Shown: positions 14,772 through 16,908 of the stretch, piece by piece
Layout: each line of letters begins with the position of its first letter
Position numbering within the stretch: position 1 is the stretch's first letter
NCBI GenBank assembly: GCA_044358815.1
Contig: JBIKNH010000083.1
Location: 1 to 16,908 of the forward strand
Direction of reading: 5' to 3'
Length of the DNA: 16,908 nucleotides
From: JBAXSK01 sp044358815
GTDB lineage: Bacteria; Cyanobacteriota; Cyanobacteriia; Pseudanabaenales; Pseudanabaenaceae
Notes under the pieces: model-generated
Told to the model about the DNA's origin: nothing
Databases searched by the model: none
The model's input: the letters and a program-made list of their open reading frames with translations, nothing else
Position numbers and translations under genes: made by a program

Positions 14772-14803
14772 TCTAATCATAAATTAACTAATTATGAATT
14801 AGA
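14772..14803 (+). repeat. AT-rich inverted repeat between mrpF and mrpG
   Basis: TCTAATCATAAATTA (14772-14786) and TAATTATGAATTAGA (14789-14803) are complementary apart from a one-base shift on each side. The hairpin is weak because almost all pairs are A-T. There is no T run behind it, so it is unlikely to be a strong terminator. Confidence 0.45.
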
Positions 14804-14832
14804 TTAAAAATTCTGAATGGAACCTATCGAGT

Positions 14833-15120
14833 ATGACTAATTTAGTAAACTTCATCAGTTATTTTTGTATTTTCGGCGGTCTATGCTTTTGGTTTTGGGG
14901 AACCTCTGCCCTAGTAGCAAAGCGATCCGTTCTGTTCAAGCTTCATAGCCTTTCTGTTTCGGATACCCTTGGCTCGATTGCAATTATATTTGGTTTGGTT
15001 TTGCTCCGCTCCAAAGAATTACCATTGTTGATTTTGGCAATCATTTCCCTAGCCCTATGGAACACAATGCTCGGTTATGTTTTGGCTTACTGCTCTAGCA
15101 ATATGACGAAACGCAAATAA
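14833..15120 (+). CDS. mrpG: Mrp-type Na+/H+ antiporter subunit G
   Basis: MnhG/PhaG-family subunit of 95 residues with three hydrophobic helices (about 7-26, 45-60 and 64-84). The family features FWGTSALVAKRSVLFKLHSLSVSDTLGS and a short basic tail (NMTKRK) are visible. The ribosome site is poor. It follows mrpF by 63 bp that hold the AT-rich inverted repeat. Confidence 0.85.
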   Translation: MTNLVNFISYFCIFGGLCFWFWGTSALVAKRSVLFKLHSLSVSDTLGSIAIIFGLVLLRSKELPLLILAIISLALWNTMLGYVLAYCSSNMTKRK

Positions 15121-15169
15121 CGAAAACTAAAATAGCTGCAAGTTGATCGCTGTAAGTTTGGAGAATTCC

Positions 15170-15844
15170 ATGATTGGTAATTACGATGGTTATGTCTATG
15201 GGATTGCAGTGTTATTACCGATAGCTGCGTCAATGTTAATACTGCAAACCAATCCCTATAATGCTTTAGTGATGCGTGGTATCCTCGGCGCAGTATCGGC
15301 ATTATTATATACAATTTTGGGCGCACCGGATGTGGCTTTAACGGAAGCTCTGGTGGGGGCTTTCTTAGCGACAATGCTCTATGCCGTGGCAGTGAGATCA
15401 TCTCTAGTATTGCGGTTAGGGGTGGTTGAGAGTTTTGCGATTGCCTACGATTTAGAACAAGAACTATCAAAGATTTATCTACCTCATCCCCAGCCAACTG
15501 AGGGATTAGAATCAGAATTAGTGGCTAAAGATCCTGATGGATTACGTTTTAAGGAGACCATTAATGCTCTGAAAAACGCCTTTAGTAAGCACTATATGCG
15601 AGTGGAGCTAGTTCCTTTTGTCAATATATCAGAGTTAGAACAGGCTTTAATTGACAAAGATGTTCATGCTATTTTGGACAATTCCCAATTGCAAAATCCT
15701 GTAGTTATAGAATCTGAAAGTAACCCTGAAAATCAGAATTGTCAAATCAAAATTCGGCTCCAGCGACTTTATGAAATCATGCAAAATGATCCAATTTTGT
15801 CTAATCCTGAATTAGCCCATGTGGAATTGATTTATCAAAAGTAA
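15170..15844 (+). CDS. DUF4040 membrane protein, MrpA C-terminal/MbhD-like, with soluble extension
   Basis: The N-terminal part (about residues 1-80) has three helices and the DUF4040/MbhD pattern RGILGAVSALLYTILGAPDVALTEALVGA. That is the segment found near the C-terminus of full-length MrpA or as the separate MbhD subunit. The rest (about 81-224) is hydrophilic and charged, with no motif I can name. It probably lies in the cytoplasm. I chose ATG 15170 because GGAG precedes it by six bases; a TTG at 15143 would add nine residues. It sits between mrpG and mrpB, where other cyanobacteria also place a short 'MrpA'. I leave the symbol blank because the antiporter body of MrpA is absent. Confidence 0.82.
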   Translation: MIGNYDGYVYGIAVLLPIAASMLILQTNPYNALVMRGILGAVSALLYTILGAPDVALTEALVGAFLATMLYAVAVRSSLVLRLGVVESFAIAYDLEQELSKIYLPHPQPTEGLESELVAKDPDGLRFKETINALKNAFSKHYMRVELVPFVNISELEQALIDKDVHAILDNSQLQNPVVIESESNPENQNCQIKIRLQRLYEIMQNDPILSNPELAHVELIYQK

Positions 15845-15922
15845 AAAGTAATTAGCAACTATGACAGATTTCACCTTGCTACAGGTGTAATGGAACCTCT
15901 CATCAAATCACAAAATTCAGCT

Positions 15923-15950
15923 TTGACAATCTTGTAATCAAATTGATAAT
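15923..15950 (+). promoter_or_regulatory. Sigma-70-like promoter directly upstream of mrpB
   Basis: TTGACA (15923-15928) is a perfect -35. It is followed after 16 bases by GATAAT (15945-15950), five of six matches to TATAAT. The predicted start near 15957 falls on the mrpB ATG. The 111-bp spacer otherwise contains only a weak CACCT...AGGTG hairpin (15872-15887). Confidence 0.45.
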
Positions 15951-15955
15951 AAACT

Positions 15956-16624
15956 ATGAAATGGATTAAATGGATTTATATTTTTGCCAGTGTAGCCTTT
16001 GTTGTGAAGATGCTATACGTTCCCAATCCTATCGCCCAATTGCCTTTTTCAATTGTCAAAGCAATCGCTGAAGATAGTGGCGTGAGTAATGTGGTATCTG
16101 GCATCATTTTTCGCAATCGCTTATATGACACAATTTTTGAGGTGATTGTCTTCACGATTGCGATCATGGGTGCAAATTTTCTACTTGCCAATGAGAAGCC
16201 TTTCACAAAAATCTATCAATTTTCCGATCAAAGTTCTATTGTTCTGGCTCAGCTAGGGGCAACTGTTGCCGCTTTGGTAGGAATTGAATTAGCTATTCGG
16301 GGGCATCTGAGTCCGGGTGGTGGTTTTGCGGCAGGTGTGGCAGGTGGTACAGCGATCGGCTTAATTGCGATTACTTCCCCCCCCGAACGATTGCAAAATC
16401 TCTATAAACGTTGGCACGCTGCCACTTGGGAAAAAGTATCGGTGTTAATCTTTATTGTCTTGTCTGTGATAACCCTTGCCGGTTTAGAGCTTCCCTATGG
16501 ACAAATGGGCGATCTATTTAGCGGTGGGATTATTCCAATTTTGAATATTTTAGTAGCGATTAAAGTTGCTTTAGGTTCTTGGGCAGTGGTTTTGGTCTTT
16601 ATTCGGTATCGGGGTTTATTATAG
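15956..16624 (+). CDS. mrpB: Mrp-type Na+/H+ antiporter subunit B
   Basis: Membrane protein of 222 residues. The N-terminal region (about 1-75) resembles an MbhE-like segment with two helices. From about residue 92 it is an MnhB domain, with the diagnostic RGHLSPGGGFAAGVAGG and helices to the C-terminus (SWAVVLVFIRYRGLL). No Shine-Dalgarno precedes the ATG, which fits either a leaderless transcript from the promoter at 15923-15950 or weak translation. ATG at residue 19 is an alternative start but would cut the first helix. It is the last gene of the mrp cluster, ending about a dozen bases before the IS end. Confidence 0.9.
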   Translation: MKWIKWIYIFASVAFVVKMLYVPNPIAQLPFSIVKAIAEDSGVSNVVSGIIFRNRLYDTIFEVIVFTIAIMGANFLLANEKPFTKIYQFSDQSSIVLAQLGATVAALVGIELAIRGHLSPGGGFAAGVAGGTAIGLIAITSPPERLQNLYKRWHAATWEKVSVLIFIVLSVITLAGLELPYGQMGDLFSGGIIPILNILVAIKVALGSWAVVLVFIRYRGLL

Positions 16625-16770
16625 GGCAAGAGTATTGACATTCCCCGCGAGTAAAAGCGACGGGGATTCCTGAGCTAATTACAGCCCTTTCTGCTTGCAC
16701 ATACTTAGGTCTTACACGATTATGTCCCATCCGAGCTTACTAGAATATTCCTTGTCATCTAGCTACCCTC

Positions 16771-16848
16771 TTAGTGGATGGTAACATCTTTCCTAGTCGA
16801 GCCAAATTTGTCGGGCTTATGCTGGCGGTGTTTCAACCTGTAACTCAT
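16771..16848 (-). other. Doubtful 25-codon ORF inside the IS end
   Basis: ATGAGTTACAGG starts at 16848 behind ATAGGAG, and the frame runs to TAA at 16771. The product begins MSYRLKHRQHKPDKFGSTRK. The start signals are good, but it lies in the presumed omega-RNA region and overlaps the possible tnpB stop. It is more likely a by-product of that sequence than a real gene. Confidence 0.2.
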
Positions 16849-16908
16849 CTCCTATTGTAATATAAAGCCGTGCTGGTGGTCACTGAGCCTGTCGAAGTGA
16901 AGCACAGG
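16845..16908 (-). pseudogene. Possible C-terminal end of tnpB, cut by the window edge
   Basis: The frame entering from the right edge reads LCFTSTGSVTTSTALYYNRR and stops at TGA (16845-16847). Position and a short Ser/Thr-rich tail fit the end of an IS605-type TnpB, but no catalytic or zinc-finger motif falls in the window. The segment also contains CACTGAGCCTGTCGAAGTG (16881-16899), a palindrome-like sequence that recurs in many bacterial genomes. Confidence 0.25.

Larger units (their letters stand above)
16635..16908 (-). mobile_element. Right end of an IS200/IS605-type (TnpB) element, partial
   Basis: Reading the minus strand, the sequence GGAATCCCCGTCG...CGCGGGGAATGTCAA ends at 16635. 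Its imperfect hairpin (CCCCG/CGGGG arms, 16640-16668) is the kind of subterminal structure seen at right ends of cyanobacterial IS200/IS605 elements that carry tnpB. There are no terminal inverted repeats and no target duplication, as expected for this family. The frames between the hairpin and the window edge are broken by stops, which is normal for the non-coding RNA part of such an element. The left end and most of any transposase lie outside the window, so whether it is intact is unknown. Confidence 0.5.

Overview
The window comes from a cyanobacterium. The evidence is a ferredoxin-dependent nitrate assimilation operon (nirA, nrtABDC, narB), exact NtcA and NtcB recognition sequences, two HIP1 palindromes (GCGATCGC) and a cyanobacterial-type Mrp antiporter cluster. 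Moderate GC and long AT-rich spacers would suit a non-heterocystous filamentous genus, but the sequence alone does not fix the genus.

Layout: (1) 1-919, minus strand: the N-terminal two thirds of a KtrB/TrkH-type potassium channel subunit, cut by the window edge. (2) 1227-1376, minus strand: a 49-residue charged protein with its own NtcA box and a rho-independent terminator. It may belong to the PII-interacting PirA family, but this is not proven. (3) 1377-2157: a long divergent regulatory region with three exact GTA-N8-TAC boxes, one perfect NtcB palindrome and a class II nirA promoter. It is followed by a leader of about 275 nt that carries 11-bp-phased repeats. (4) 2158-12132: nirA-nrtA-nrtB-nrtD-nrtC-narB, all plus strand. 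Nitrate is bound by the lipoprotein NrtA, moved through NrtB by the NrtC/NrtD ATPases, reduced to nitrite by NarB and then to ammonium by NirA. (5) 12275-16624: mrpC-D-E-F-G, a small DUF4040 (MrpA C-terminal-like) protein, and mrpB, a Na+/H+ antiporter cluster without a full-length MrpA. (6) 16635-16908: the right end of an IS200/IS605 (TnpB) element, directly behind mrpB.

The operon departs from the textbook arrangement in several ways. The short ATPase gene (nrtD) precedes the long fused one (nrtC). NirA carries an apparent insertion of about 64 residues. Most spacers contain short tandem duplications. I see no new defence or biosynthetic system. The points most worth a second look are the NtcA-linked small gene, the NirA insertion, the phased leader repeats and the possible omega-RNA end behind mrpB.
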